Assembly (NCBI GenBank): GCA_030647435.1
Contig: JAUSJX010000122.1
Coordinates: 1 to 38,427 of the forward strand
Direction of reading: 5' to 3'
DNA length: 38,427 bases
Source of the DNA: Candidatus Rokuibacteriota bacterium
GTDB lineage: Bacteria > Methylomirabilota > Methylomirabilia > Rokubacteriales > CSP1-6
Position 1 is the first letter of the stretch; each line of letters opens with the position of its first letter. This document shows, one piece after another, positions 1 to 7,034 of this stretch. Under the pieces are notes generated by a model. It made no database searches. It was not told where the DNA came from and saw nothing but the letters and a program-made list of their open reading frames with translations. Position numbers and translations under genes: made by a program.

Positions 1-53
1 ACCTGGGTGGCGAGCGTGCGCACCCGGGCCGGAACGACGGCGGCATTGGCCAT
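1..53 (-). CDS. Start of an unidentified leftward gene (partial)
   Basis: An ATG on the minus strand at 53 opens a frame that runs off the window edge. Only 17 complete codons are visible (MANAAVVPARVRTLATQV), too few to assign a family. A strong ribosome binding site (AAGGAGG) sits six to seven bases upstream of the ATG, which supports the start. The leader just upstream holds a 12-bp palindrome that could be an operator. The gene is divergent from the RidA-like gene at 221. Confidence 0.6.
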   Translation of the reverse strand, partial: MANAAVVPARVRTLATQ

Positions 54-63
54 AGCACCCTCC

Positions 64-84
64 TTACGGCCATTACGGCCGTAA
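64..84. promoter_or_regulatory. Palindrome in the leader of the leftward gene
   Basis: TTACGGCCGTAA at 73-84 is a perfect 12-bp palindrome. TTACGGCC is repeated directly at 64-71, so 64-71 and 77-84 also form an inverted repeat with a 5-base loop. It lies between the ribosome binding site of the leftward gene and its likely promoter area, where two overlapping TATGGT runs occur around 89-100. A repressor operator is the natural reading, but no regulator gene is adjacent. Confidence 0.45.
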
Positions 85-203
85 GACAACCATACCATAC
101 CGCTGCCCATCCGTATGTCTCACCCTGGTGTCGTGCACCCCTGGGCGCGCCGCTGGTTGACGGGGCGCGCCGCTGCCGCCTACACTCGCAGGAGGCTCCG
201 TCC

Positions 204-224
204 ATGATCGAGTTCGTCCCATGA
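204..224 (+). other. Six-codon leader ORF overlapping the RidA-like start
   Basis: A first ATG at 204 lies eight bases after a GGAGG at 191-195 and reads MIEFVP before TGA at 222-224. That stop overlaps the ATG of the RidA-like gene (ATGA at 221-224). The 12 bases from the first ATG are repeated with one change at the second ATG, so the gene start looks duplicated 17 bases apart and out of frame. The ribosome binding site is placed for the first ATG; the second would be reached by coupling or reinitiation. Confidence 0.5.
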
Positions 225-613
225 TCGAATTCTTCGACCCGACCGATGCTCCAGCCCCGGGCGCGTTCTCGCGCGCGACGCGCGCGGCGGGGCTCGTCTT
301 CGTCTCGGGCACGGGCGCGGGCAACGATATCGGCGGCGCCCCGCGCGAGGGGACGGCCGCCCAGCAGACGCGCTGGGCGCTGGAAAATGTCGCGGCGATC
401 CTGCGGGCCGCCGGCTCCTCGCTCGACCGCGTGGTGCAGGTGACGCTCCTGATCCAGGACCCGGCCGACTACCACGAGATCAACGCCGAGTACGTGACGC
501 ACTTTCCGAAGGGGCTGCCGGCGCGGCACACGGCGCGCTTCGGCGTGCCCACCGCGGCCAAGGTCGCGTTCGCCTGCATCGCGCTCGGGCCCGACGCGGC
601 GCAGGCCCCCTGA
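221..613 (+). CDS. RidA/YjgF/UK114 family protein
   Basis: This 130-residue protein has the length and layout of the RidA family, small trimers whose best known members hydrolyse reactive enamine/imine intermediates from PLP enzymes. The N-terminal AGLVFVSGTGA strand, the mid-protein NVAAILRAAGSSLDRVVQVT helix-strand and the PAR motif (Arg102, matching E. coli RidA Arg105) are present. The glutamate that usually sits in the last strand (Glu120 of RidA, in VEIECIA) is missing: the strand here reads VAFACIA. Enamine deaminase activity is therefore doubtful and another RidA subgroup is more likely. It is the first gene of a rightward cluster, 11 bases before the acyl-CoA dehydrogenase. The start at 221 keeps the full N-terminal strand. 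Confidence 0.85.
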   Translation: MIEFFDPTDAPAPGAFSRATRAAGLVFVSGTGAGNDIGGAPREGTAAQQTRWALENVAAILRAAGSSLDRVVQVTLLIQDPADYHEINAEYVTHFPKGLPARHTARFGVPTAAKVAFACIALGPDAAQAP

Positions 614-624
614 AGCGCGCGATC

Positions 625-1824
625 GTGACGCGCGCGACGGTGGACCCCCACGCCCTGCCACCCGACATCGCCGCGCTTCGTGACCGCCTCGGCGCCTTCC
701 TCGAGGGAGAGCTCCTGCCCGCGGAACGGCGGGAGGGCGTCGTCGACGAGGCGCAGGCGAGCCCCGCGCTCACGCGCTTTGCGCGGACGCGCTCGGCCGA
801 GCTCGGCTTCTACCGGCTGGCGCAGCCGGTCGAGCTGGGCGGGGGAGGGCTCGGGCCCGTGGGAGTGGCCGCGCTCCACGAGGAGATCGCGCGCTCCCAG
901 TGCGCGCTGGGCGGACTCGTCCTCGGCGGCGACGGCGGGCTCCTGCGCATGGCGTCGGGCGCGCAGCGTGAGCGCTTCCTCCTGCCCGTGCTGCGCGGCG
1001 AGCTCACGACAGCGCTGGCCTTCACCGACGCCCGCGAGGGACCGCGCACCACGGCCGTGGGGCGGGGCGAGATGTTCGTCGTCTCGGGCGTCAAGTCCTT
1101 CGTCACCGGCGGCCCGCAGGCCGACCTGCTCCTGGCGGTGGCGAAGGTGACGGACAATCCCGGCGGCAAGACGGGGACGGCCGTCTTCGTCGTGAGGCGC
1201 GACGCGCCGGGCGTCACGCTCGCGAGCGAGATTCGCACGCTCGACGGCGGCCTCCACGGCGAGTTCGAGCTGGTGAACGTCGAGGTGCCTGCCGCCGACG
1301 TGCTCGGAGAGATCGGCCAGGGGCTGCCGAAGGCGCTCGAGAGCATCACGGCGCTGCGTCTTCGCGCCGCGGCCGCCGCCTGCGGCACCGCCCGGTGGAC
1401 GCTCGAGTACGCGCTCCGCCAGGCGCGCCGCCCCCACAGAACCGGCGTGCCGCTCGGCGAGCGCGAGCAGGTCCAGGCCATGCTCGGCCAGAGCGCCATG
1501 GACCTCTTCGCCGCGCGCGGCGCGCTGTACGCCGCCGCGCGCGCGGCGGAAGCCGGCGATGCCGAGACGGAGGTCGCCATGGCCAAGGCTGTCGCCACGG
1601 AGGCCGTCGCCCGCATCGTGGACCGCGCGATCCAACTCGTAGGCGGCGCGGCCGTCGTCGAAGGGCATCCGCTGGCGCGCCTCTACCGCCGCATCCGCGC
1701 CTGGCGCATCGCCGAGGGCACGACCGAGATCCTGCGGCTCACCGTCGCGCGCCGGCTGCTTGCCGCCGACCCCGCACCCCCCCAGCCGGTACCCCAAGGA
1801 GACTCATCCGATGCGCCCCAATAA
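625..1824 (+). CDS. Acyl-CoA dehydrogenase family protein
   Basis: The 399-residue protein matches the three-part acyl-CoA dehydrogenase fold: an N-terminal helical domain, a central beta domain (FTDAREGP at 133-140, in the place of the FAD-contacting segment) and a C-terminal helical bundle. AEGTTEILR near 363-371 carries the usual catalytic base, Glu364. Such flavoproteins oxidise acyl-CoA esters to enoyl-CoA and pass electrons to ETF. The start is a GTG at 625. The last codons overlap the aldolase gene by 14 bases, so the two are probably translated together. The substrate cannot be read from the sequence; a branched or modified short acyl-CoA fits the neighbours (CaiB, aldolase). Confidence 0.88.
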   Translation: MTRATVDPHALPPDIAALRDRLGAFLEGELLPAERREGVVDEAQASPALTRFARTRSAELGFYRLAQPVELGGGGLGPVGVAALHEEIARSQCALGGLVLGGDGGLLRMASGAQRERFLLPVLRGELTTALAFTDAREGPRTTAVGRGEMFVVSGVKSFVTGGPQADLLLAVAKVTDNPGGKTGTAVFVVRRDAPGVTLASEIRTLDGGLHGEFELVNVEVPAADVLGEIGQGLPKALESITALRLRAAAAACGTARWTLEYALRQARRPHRTGVPLGEREQVQAMLGQSAMDLFAARGALYAAARAAEAGDAETEVAMAKAVATEAVARIVDRAIQLVGGAAVVEGHPLARLYRRIRAWRIAEGTTEILRLTVARRLLAADPAPPQPVPQGDSSDAPQ

Positions 1825-2605
1825 GCTCCGCGAGCTGCTTCGCGCCGGGCAGCCGACCCTCGGCACCCACATTCATTCGGCCTGGCCCGCCACCATCGAG
1901 CTGGCCGGACACTCCGGCATGTTCGACTACATCGAGTTCGCCGGCGAGTACGCGCCCTACGACCTCTTCGCGCTCGAGAACCTGGCCCGCGCGGTAGACA
2001 TCTTCCCCCACATGTCGGCCATGATGAAGATCGAGCAGCAGCCGCGCACATACGTGGCCGTCCGCGCCATCGGCTCGGGGATCCAGAACGTGCTGTTCGC
2101 CGATCCACGCACGCCGGCCGACGTCGCCGAGTGCGTGCGGGCGGTACGGGCCGAGGCGCCGGGGCACGGCGGCATCCACGGCGTCGGGATGCGGCGAGAC
2201 GTCGGCTACGTGGTGGACGTGGGCTCACCGGCCTTCGTCCAGGCTCTCGACGACGCCGTGGTCGCCATCATGATCGAGAAGGCGTCGGCTGTGGACGATC
2301 TGGAGGCCTTGCTCGCGGTCAAGGGCGTGGACATGGTCCAGTTCGGGCCGGCGGACTATTCCATGAGCGTGGGGCTGGCGGGGCAGTGGGAGCACCCGAA
2401 GGTGGTGGAGGCCGAGCGCCGTATGATCAGGACCTCGCTCGCTCTCGGCATCGCCCCGCGGGTCGAGATCAGCCGCCCCGACCAGGCCAAGCCCTACCTC
2501 GACCTGGGCGTCCGCCACTTCTGCATGGGCTGGGACGTCGAGATCCTCTTCGAGTGGTTCAAGCGCGAAGGAGAGACCATGCGCAACATTCTGGGGGGCC
2601 GCTAG
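1811..2605 (+). CDS. HpcH/HpaI aldolase/citrate lyase family protein
   Basis: This 264-residue TIM-barrel protein resembles class II 2-oxo-acid aldolases of the HpcH/HpaI family. The metal-binding glutamate (IMIEK, Glu156) and aspartate (GPADYS, Asp182) are in place. The catalytic histidine of HpaI (His45 in DGEHAPN) is Tyr47 here (AGEYAPYD), and HpaI Arg70 aligns with Lys73 (MMKIE), so the reaction may differ from pyruvate aldol cleavage. The ATG at 1811 has AAGGAG just upstream and overlaps the preceding gene. The alcohol dehydrogenase begins two bases after its stop, which suggests the two handle related hydroxy or oxo acids. Confidence 0.85.
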   Translation: MRPNKLRELLRAGQPTLGTHIHSAWPATIELAGHSGMFDYIEFAGEYAPYDLFALENLARAVDIFPHMSAMMKIEQQPRTYVAVRAIGSGIQNVLFADPRTPADVAECVRAVRAEAPGHGGIHGVGMRRDVGYVVDVGSPAFVQALDDAVVAIMIEKASAVDDLEALLAVKGVDMVQFGPADYSMSVGLAGQWEHPKVVEAERRMIRTSLALGIAPRVEISRPDQAKPYLDLGVRHFCMGWDVEILFEWFKREGETMRNILGGR

Positions 2606-2607
2606 CC

Positions 2608-3621
2608 ATGCGCGCGTCGTTCTACGAGGGCGCGGGGCGCTTCCGCACGGGTTCGGCGGCCGTACCCGCGGCGGGGGCCGGTGAGGCGCTGCTCAAGGTC
2701 AGGCGCGTCGGCATCTGCGGCACGGACCTGCACATCTTCCAGGGACACCTCGATCACCGCGTGCCCAAGGGCGGCATCATCGGTCACGAGACCCTCGCCG
2801 AGGTCGTGGAGGCGCCGCCCGGCGGCGGCTTCGCCAAGGGCGACCGCGTCGTCGTCGAGCCGCTCCGCGTCTGCAACGCCTGCCGCGCGTGCCGCATGGG
2901 CGCGACCTGGCTCTGCTACAAGCTCAAGGTGCTGGGTGTCGAGATGCCGGGCGGCATGCAGGAGTACTGGGTGGTGCCGACCGGGTGCCTCATCAAGGTG
3001 CCGGCCGCGCTGCCGGACGACCACGCCGCCGTGGTGGAGCCTCTCGCGATCGCGGTCCACGCCGTCACGCGCGCGAACGTGAAGCGGGACGACGCCGTCC
3101 TCGTCTTCGGCGGCGGGCCGATCGGCGCCCTGATCGCTTTGGTCTGCCGCCACCGCGGCGCCCGCGTCATCGTCTCGGAGGTCAACCCGTACCGCGTCGC
3201 GCTCCTCGAGGGCCTCGGCCTCGAGGTCGTCGGGCCCGGCGTGGACGTGGTCAAGTTCGCCAACGATTGGACGGGTGGCGACGGCGTGGACGTCGCCTTC
3301 GAGGTGACGGGGAATGCCGCCGCGGTCAGGCTGATGACGGACGCGGTGCGCGTCTGGGGCACCATCAGCGTGGTGGCCATCCACGCCGAGCCCATGGCGG
3401 TCAAGCTCTACCCGATGTTCGCCCGCGAGCTCACGATGCAGGGCACCCGACTCTACGCGCGCGCCGACTGGGAGGAAGCGATCCGCCTGGCGACATCGGG
3501 AGCCGTCCCCGTGGGGCCGCTGGTCAGCCACAAGATTCCGCTCGAAGGGCTCCAGGAAGGCATGGAACAGGCGCTCCGCGGCGGTCCCGTGATGAAGGTG
3601 CTGGTGGACCTGACCATCTGA
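2608..3621 (+). CDS. Zinc-dependent alcohol dehydrogenase (MDR family)
   Basis: The 337-residue protein is a medium-chain dehydrogenase/reductase of the threonine/sorbitol dehydrogenase type. Visible are the catalytic zinc residues Cys37 (GICGTD) and His60-Glu61 (IGHE), Glu144 (VVEPLA, a zinc-site glutamate in polyol dehydrogenases) and the structural zinc cysteines 89, 92, 95 and 103. The Rossmann motif VFGGGPIGA begins at 167 and an acidic residue (Glu191) ends the second strand, favouring NAD over NADP. It would oxidise a secondary alcohol or hydroxy acid. The ATG at 2608 is two bases after the aldolase stop; the longer frame upstream is a shadow of that gene. Confidence 0.9.
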   Translation: MRASFYEGAGRFRTGSAAVPAAGAGEALLKVRRVGICGTDLHIFQGHLDHRVPKGGIIGHETLAEVVEAPPGGGFAKGDRVVVEPLRVCNACRACRMGATWLCYKLKVLGVEMPGGMQEYWVVPTGCLIKVPAALPDDHAAVVEPLAIAVHAVTRANVKRDDAVLVFGGGPIGALIALVCRHRGARVIVSEVNPYRVALLEGLGLEVVGPGVDVVKFANDWTGGDGVDVAFEVTGNAAAVRLMTDAVRVWGTISVVAIHAEPMAVKLYPMFARELTMQGTRLYARADWEEAIRLATSGAVPVGPLVSHKIPLEGLQEGMEQALRGGPVMKVLVDLTI

Positions 3622-3675
3622 ACCGGGAGCGCGCTCGCGGTTGAGCGGCCCGGCCGTCTGGAGTAGACTCCCGCC

Positions 3676-4584
3676 ATGCCGACAGCGAAGGTCAACGGGG
3701 TCAGCCTCTTCTACGAGGAGGTGGGCGAGGGGACGCCGCTCGTCTTCGTCCACGAGTTCGCGGGCGAGGCGCGGAGCTGGCACCTCCAGGTGCGCTTCTT
3801 CGCCCGCCGCTACCGCACCATCGCCTACAACGCGCGCGGTTACCCGCCGTCCGACGTGCCCGAGGACCCCAAGGCGTATTCCCAGGACCAGGCCGCGGAC
3901 GACATCCGCGGCCTGCTCGACGCCCTCGGGATCCGGAAGGCGCACATCTGCGGGCTCAGCATGGGAGGCTACGCGACGCTTCACTTCGGGCTCCGCTATC
4001 CCGAGCGCGCGCTGTCTTTGGTGGTCGCTGGCGCGGGCTACGGCAGCGTGCCCGGCGAGCGCGAGAAATTCCGCCGGGACGTCGAGGAGACGGCGCGGCG
4101 CTTCGAGCGGGATGGCATGAAGGCGGTGGCCGAGTTCTACACGAAGGGCCCGACGCGCGTGCAGTTCAGAGACAAGGATCCCGCGGGCTGGCAGGAGTTC
4201 TACGACATGTTCTGCGCGCAGTCGGCGAAAGGCCACGCGCTCACCATGCGCGGCGTGCAGATGTCACGGCCGTCCGTCTACGAGCTCGAGGCCGGGATGG
4301 AGCGCATGACCGTGCCGACGCTCATCGTGACGGGCGACGAGGACGAGCCCTGCCTCGAGCCCGCGATCTTCATGAAGCGCAAGATCAGTTCCTCCGGCCT
4401 CGTGGTCATGCCCAAGGCCGGGCACACCGTCAACCTCGAGGACCCCGACGCGTTCAACCGGGCCGTCCTCGATTTCCTGACGGCGGTGGACGCCTCGCGC
4501 TGGCCGCTGCGCAATCCGGCTTCGGTCAGCGCCTCGGCCATCCTGCCGCCCGAACCCGCGAGACAAGGAGCGCCGTCACGATGA
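3676..4584 (+). CDS. Alpha/beta hydrolase
   Basis: A 302-residue alpha/beta hydrolase fold protein. The nucleophile elbow GLSMGG places Ser95 as catalytic; a likely acid lies in TGDED and the histidine in AGHTVN. The oxyanion-hole segment is HEFAG, where HG is usual. Family members hydrolyse esters, lactones or C-C bonds (enol-lactone hydrolase and meta-cleavage hydrolase types), and the exact substrate is unknown. The C-terminal tail of about 30 residues after the last helix is rich in Ala, Pro and Ser and looks unstructured. The stop overlaps the CoA-transferase ATG (ATGA at 4581-4584). Confidence 0.87.
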   Translation: MPTAKVNGVSLFYEEVGEGTPLVFVHEFAGEARSWHLQVRFFARRYRTIAYNARGYPPSDVPEDPKAYSQDQAADDIRGLLDALGIRKAHICGLSMGGYATLHFGLRYPERALSLVVAGAGYGSVPGEREKFRRDVEETARRFERDGMKAVAEFYTKGPTRVQFRDKDPAGWQEFYDMFCAQSAKGHALTMRGVQMSRPSVYELEAGMERMTVPTLIVTGDEDEPCLEPAIFMKRKISSSGLVVMPKAGHTVNLEDPDAFNRAVLDFLTAVDASRWPLRNPASVSASAILPPEPARQGAPSR

Positions 4585-5747
4585 GCCTGCCCCTCGAGCC
4601 CTACACCGTCATCGACCTCACCCGCGCCCGGTCCGGGCCCACCTGCGTGCGCCAGCTGGCCGACATGGGCGCCCACGTGATCCAGATCTCGGCCCGCGAG
4701 GACACCGAGGGCGACTTCGTCCGGCGCGGCTTCGACTCGCTGAACCTCCACCGCAACAAGCGCTCGCTGACGCTCGACCTCAAGTCGCCGCGCGGGATCG
4801 ACATCATCAAGCGCCTCGTCGCCAAGGCCGACGTGATCGTCGAGAACTTTCGCCCCGACGTCAAGCGCCGGCTCGGCATCGACTACGAGTCGCTGTCGAA
4901 GCTGAACCCGCGCCTCATCTACGGCAGCATCTCGGGCTTCGGCCAGACGGGCCCGTACCGCGACCGGCCCGGCTACGACCAGATCGCGCAGGGTATGGGC
5001 GGGCTCATGTCGGTGACGGGACTGCCGGGGCAGGGGCCGGTGCGCGTCGGTATCCCCGTCGCGGACCTGACGGCCGGGATCTTCCTGGCCCAGGGCATCC
5101 TCGGGGCGCTCATCGAGCGCGAGCGCTCGGGCAAGGGGCAGTGGGTGCACACCTCCCTGCTCGAGGCCATGGTCACCATGCTCGACTTCCAGGCCGCGCG
5201 CTGGCTCATCGACGGCGCTATCCCGCCACAGGCCGGTAACGACCACCCGACGGGCATCCCGACCGGCGTGTTCAAGACGTCGGACGGACACATCAACATC
5301 GCCGCCTCGGGCCAGCAGATGTTCCGCCGCCTCTGCGAGGCCCTCGGCACCGAGCCGCTGCTGGAGGACCCGCGCTTCAAGACGGCGTCCGAGCGCTCGA
5401 AGAACAGGAAGGCGCTGACGGTCGAGCTCGAGAAGGCGACGTCCCGCAAGACCGGCGCCGAGCTGGTTACACTGCTGAACGTCAAGGGGGTGCCCTCGGG
5501 TCCGATCCTCAACATCAAGGAGACCTTCGAGAACGAGCAGGTCCAGCACCTGGGGCTCGCGGTGCCCGTCAAGCACCACGCGCTGGGCGAGATGCGTCTC
5601 CAGCGGCCGCCCGTCACGCTGTCGCGCACGCCGGCCTCCGTGCGCACGGCGGCCCCTGACATCGGCGAGCACACCGACGAGATCCTGGGTGAGCTCGGCT
5701 TCTCCGCCGAGGACATCGCCGGGCTCCGCCGGGACAAGGTGGTGTAG
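4581..5747 (+). CDS. CaiB/BaiF family (class III) CoA-transferase
   Basis: The 388-residue protein has the marks of family III CoA-transferases: an N-terminal region with YTVIDLTRA, VENFRPD at 87-93, the glycine-rich SGFGQTGPY at 118-126 and the catalytic aspartate (Asp162 in VADLTAG). These enzymes move CoA between carboxylic acids through an aspartyl-CoA intermediate and form interlocked dimers. It overlaps the hydrolase by four bases and lies five bases before a DinB-like gene. In this cluster it could activate the acid that the acyl-CoA dehydrogenase then oxidises; that link is an inference from gene order. Confidence 0.92.
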   Translation: MSLPLEPYTVIDLTRARSGPTCVRQLADMGAHVIQISAREDTEGDFVRRGFDSLNLHRNKRSLTLDLKSPRGIDIIKRLVAKADVIVENFRPDVKRRLGIDYESLSKLNPRLIYGSISGFGQTGPYRDRPGYDQIAQGMGGLMSVTGLPGQGPVRVGIPVADLTAGIFLAQGILGALIERERSGKGQWVHTSLLEAMVTMLDFQAARWLIDGAIPPQAGNDHPTGIPTGVFKTSDGHINIAASGQQMFRRLCEALGTEPLLEDPRFKTASERSKNRKALTVELEKATSRKTGAELVTLLNVKGVPSGPILNIKETFENEQVQHLGLAVPVKHHALGEMRLQRPPVTLSRTPASVRTAAPDIGEHTDEILGELGFSAEDIAGLRRDKVV

Positions 5748-5751
5748 GGCG

Positions 5752-6270
5752 ATGGCCGAGCATTTTTCCCCGGCCGAGATCGCCGACCTGCTCGAGAGCG
5801 CCGCCGCCGCCATCCACGCGGAGGTCGAGGCGCTGCCGAAGGCGGTCCACGTCTGGCATCCGGAGCCCGACGAGTGGTCGATCAACGAGATCATCGGACA
5901 CCTGATCGAGGCCGAGCGCCGTGGCTTCGCGGGGCGGATCAAGATTCTCCTCGCCTCGAAGGATCCCCAGCTCGAAGGGTGGGACCAGAACGAGGTCGCG
6001 CGGGGACGCCGCGACGACATGAAGGCGGCGGCCAAGCTCGTGGCGGAGCTCGAGCGGATGCGCGGCGAGAGCGTGACGATCGTGCGCGGGCTCAAGCCCG
6101 GCGAGCTCACGCGCGGCGGCCAGCACCCCAAGGTGGGCTGGCTGCGCGTGGAAGATCTCCTGCAGGAGTGGGTCCACCACGACCGGAACCACATCAAGCA
6201 GATCCTCTCCAACGTGCAGGCCTGGGCCTGGCCGCACATGGGGAACGCGCAGAAGTTCGTGGGCGAGTAA
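5752..6270 (+). CDS. DinB-like metal-binding four-helix protein
   Basis: A 172-residue protein of the DinB/YfiT superfamily. The three histidines that bind a metal in this fold are visible: His50 (IIGHLIEAE) and His143/His147 in VHHDRNHIKQ. EWSINEIIGHL is the characteristic start of the second helix. Biochemical roles differ widely in the family (thiol-dependent transferases, hydrolases), so none is assigned. It follows the CoA-transferase by four bases and ends the catabolic cluster. The window has a second, only distantly similar DinB-like gene at 15348. Confidence 0.82.
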   Translation: MAEHFSPAEIADLLESAAAAIHAEVEALPKAVHVWHPEPDEWSINEIIGHLIEAERRGFAGRIKILLASKDPQLEGWDQNEVARGRRDDMKAAAKLVAELERMRGESVTIVRGLKPGELTRGGQHPKVGWLRVEDLLQEWVHHDRNHIKQILSNVQAWAWPHMGNAQKFVGE

Positions 6271-6290
6271 GCGCCCAAGCCGCCGACGGC

Positions 6291-6316
6291 CAGGCAGGCC
6301 CAGGCAGGCCCAGGCA
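6291..6316 (+). repeat. Short tandem repeat, CAGGCAGGCC unit
   Basis: The 10-base unit CAGGCAGGCC occurs twice and is followed by a partial third copy (CAGGCA). It lies in the 62-base gap between the DinB-like and CBS genes, ending just before the ribosome binding site AAGGAG of the CBS gene. Probably slippage without function. Confidence 0.7.
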
Positions 6317-6332
6317 AGTAAGGAGCAAGACG

Positions 6333-6866
6333 ATGCACGAGCTCGACGCCGACGACGATTATTCCAGCAGCGGCGATCCCGAAGACCGCTCCATCGGCCC
6401 GGCCGTCTTCAACGACACCGTCGGCGTTCTGGCCCCCGCGGAGCCGGTGTGCCTGCGTGAGACCGCGACCGTCACCGAGGCCGCCCACCGTATGCTCCAG
6501 GCGCGCCAGGCAGCCGCGCTGATCGTGGACGCGGGGGGCAAGCTGACGGGCATCTTCACCGAGCGCGACCTGCTGACGCGCGTCATCGGGCGCGGGCTCG
6601 ACCCCAAGGGCACGGCGCTCTCAGCCGTGATGACGCCGGACCCCGAGGTGCTGTCGCTCCGCGACCGCGTCGCCTACGCCGTACACTGCATGAGCGTGGC
6701 GGGCTACAGGACCGTGCCGCTGGTGGACGCCGACCGCAGGCCCGTCGGCATCGTGACGGTGAGCGACGTCATCCGCTGGCTGGCCAACCTCTTCCCGACC
6801 ACCGTGCTCAACCTGCCGCCGGGAGGCGACACGCTCAAGCGTCCCGGCCAGCTCGACTCCGGCTAG
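6333..6866 (+). CDS. CBS domain pair protein
   Basis: A 177-residue protein made almost wholly of two CBS domains (about residues 31-88 and 95-155) after an acidic 25-residue N-terminus (ELDADDDYSSS). GIFTERDLLTRVI and GIVTVSDVIRWLA are the two typical helix starts. Stand-alone CBS pairs bind adenosine nucleotides and act as energy or redox sensors; the partner is unknown. AAGGAG lies nine bases before the ATG at 6333. The last codons enter the intergenic repeat: the TAG stop lies in the first bases shared by both copies. The gene converges on the LLM gene that ends at 7035. Confidence 0.85.
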   Translation: MHELDADDDYSSSGDPEDRSIGPAVFNDTVGVLAPAEPVCLRETATVTEAAHRMLQARQAAALIVDAGGKLTGIFTERDLLTRVIGRGLDPKGTALSAVMTPDPEVLSLRDRVAYAVHCMSVAGYRTVPLVDADRRPVGIVTVSDVIRWLANLFPTTVLNLPPGGDTLKRPGQLDSG

Positions 6867-7000
6867 CAGGGCGCCGATAAGGGCCCATCTGCTTCGTTGG
6901 CGCCCTCGGCCGCACGCTCAACGTAGGGAGGCTACGCCTCGCGTGCTGCCTTCGGGCGCCGCCTCGCATCTGGACCCTTCTCGGCACCCTGCGCCGTCGG
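6862..7000 (+). repeat. Structured dispersed repeat, copy 1
   Basis: This stretch matches, with few changes, the reverse complement of 24099-24239. The core 6873-6985 is about 93 percent identical between copies by hand alignment. It begins with GCTAGC, which includes the TAG stop of the CBS gene, then CGCCGATAAGGGCCC, and the core ends CCCTTCTCGGC; the core ends form an imperfect terminal inverted repeat (GCCGATAAGGG against GCCGAGAAGGG). The whole core can fold into one long imperfect hairpin with stems GCGCCC/GGGCGC, GCACGC/GCGTGC and CGTAG/CTACG around a GGAGG loop. It fills the gap between the convergent CBS and LLM genes, so it may also end transcription from both sides. No coding capacity. 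Confidence 0.85.
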
Positions 7001-7034
7001 CCGCCGCCTCTCAGCTGGCCTTTTCAGCCGCCTG

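Noticed and set aside
469-1797. Leftward open frame of 442 codons
   Set aside because: Antisense to the acyl-CoA dehydrogenase, which has a catalytic glutamate and intact motifs; no ribosome binding site or family features on the minus strand.
4278-6488. Long leftward open frame of 736 codons
   Set aside because: It runs antisense to the hydrolase, CoA-transferase and DinB-like genes and has the Arg/Pro/Ser-rich make-up of a high-GC shadow frame; the rightward proteins have clear family motifs.
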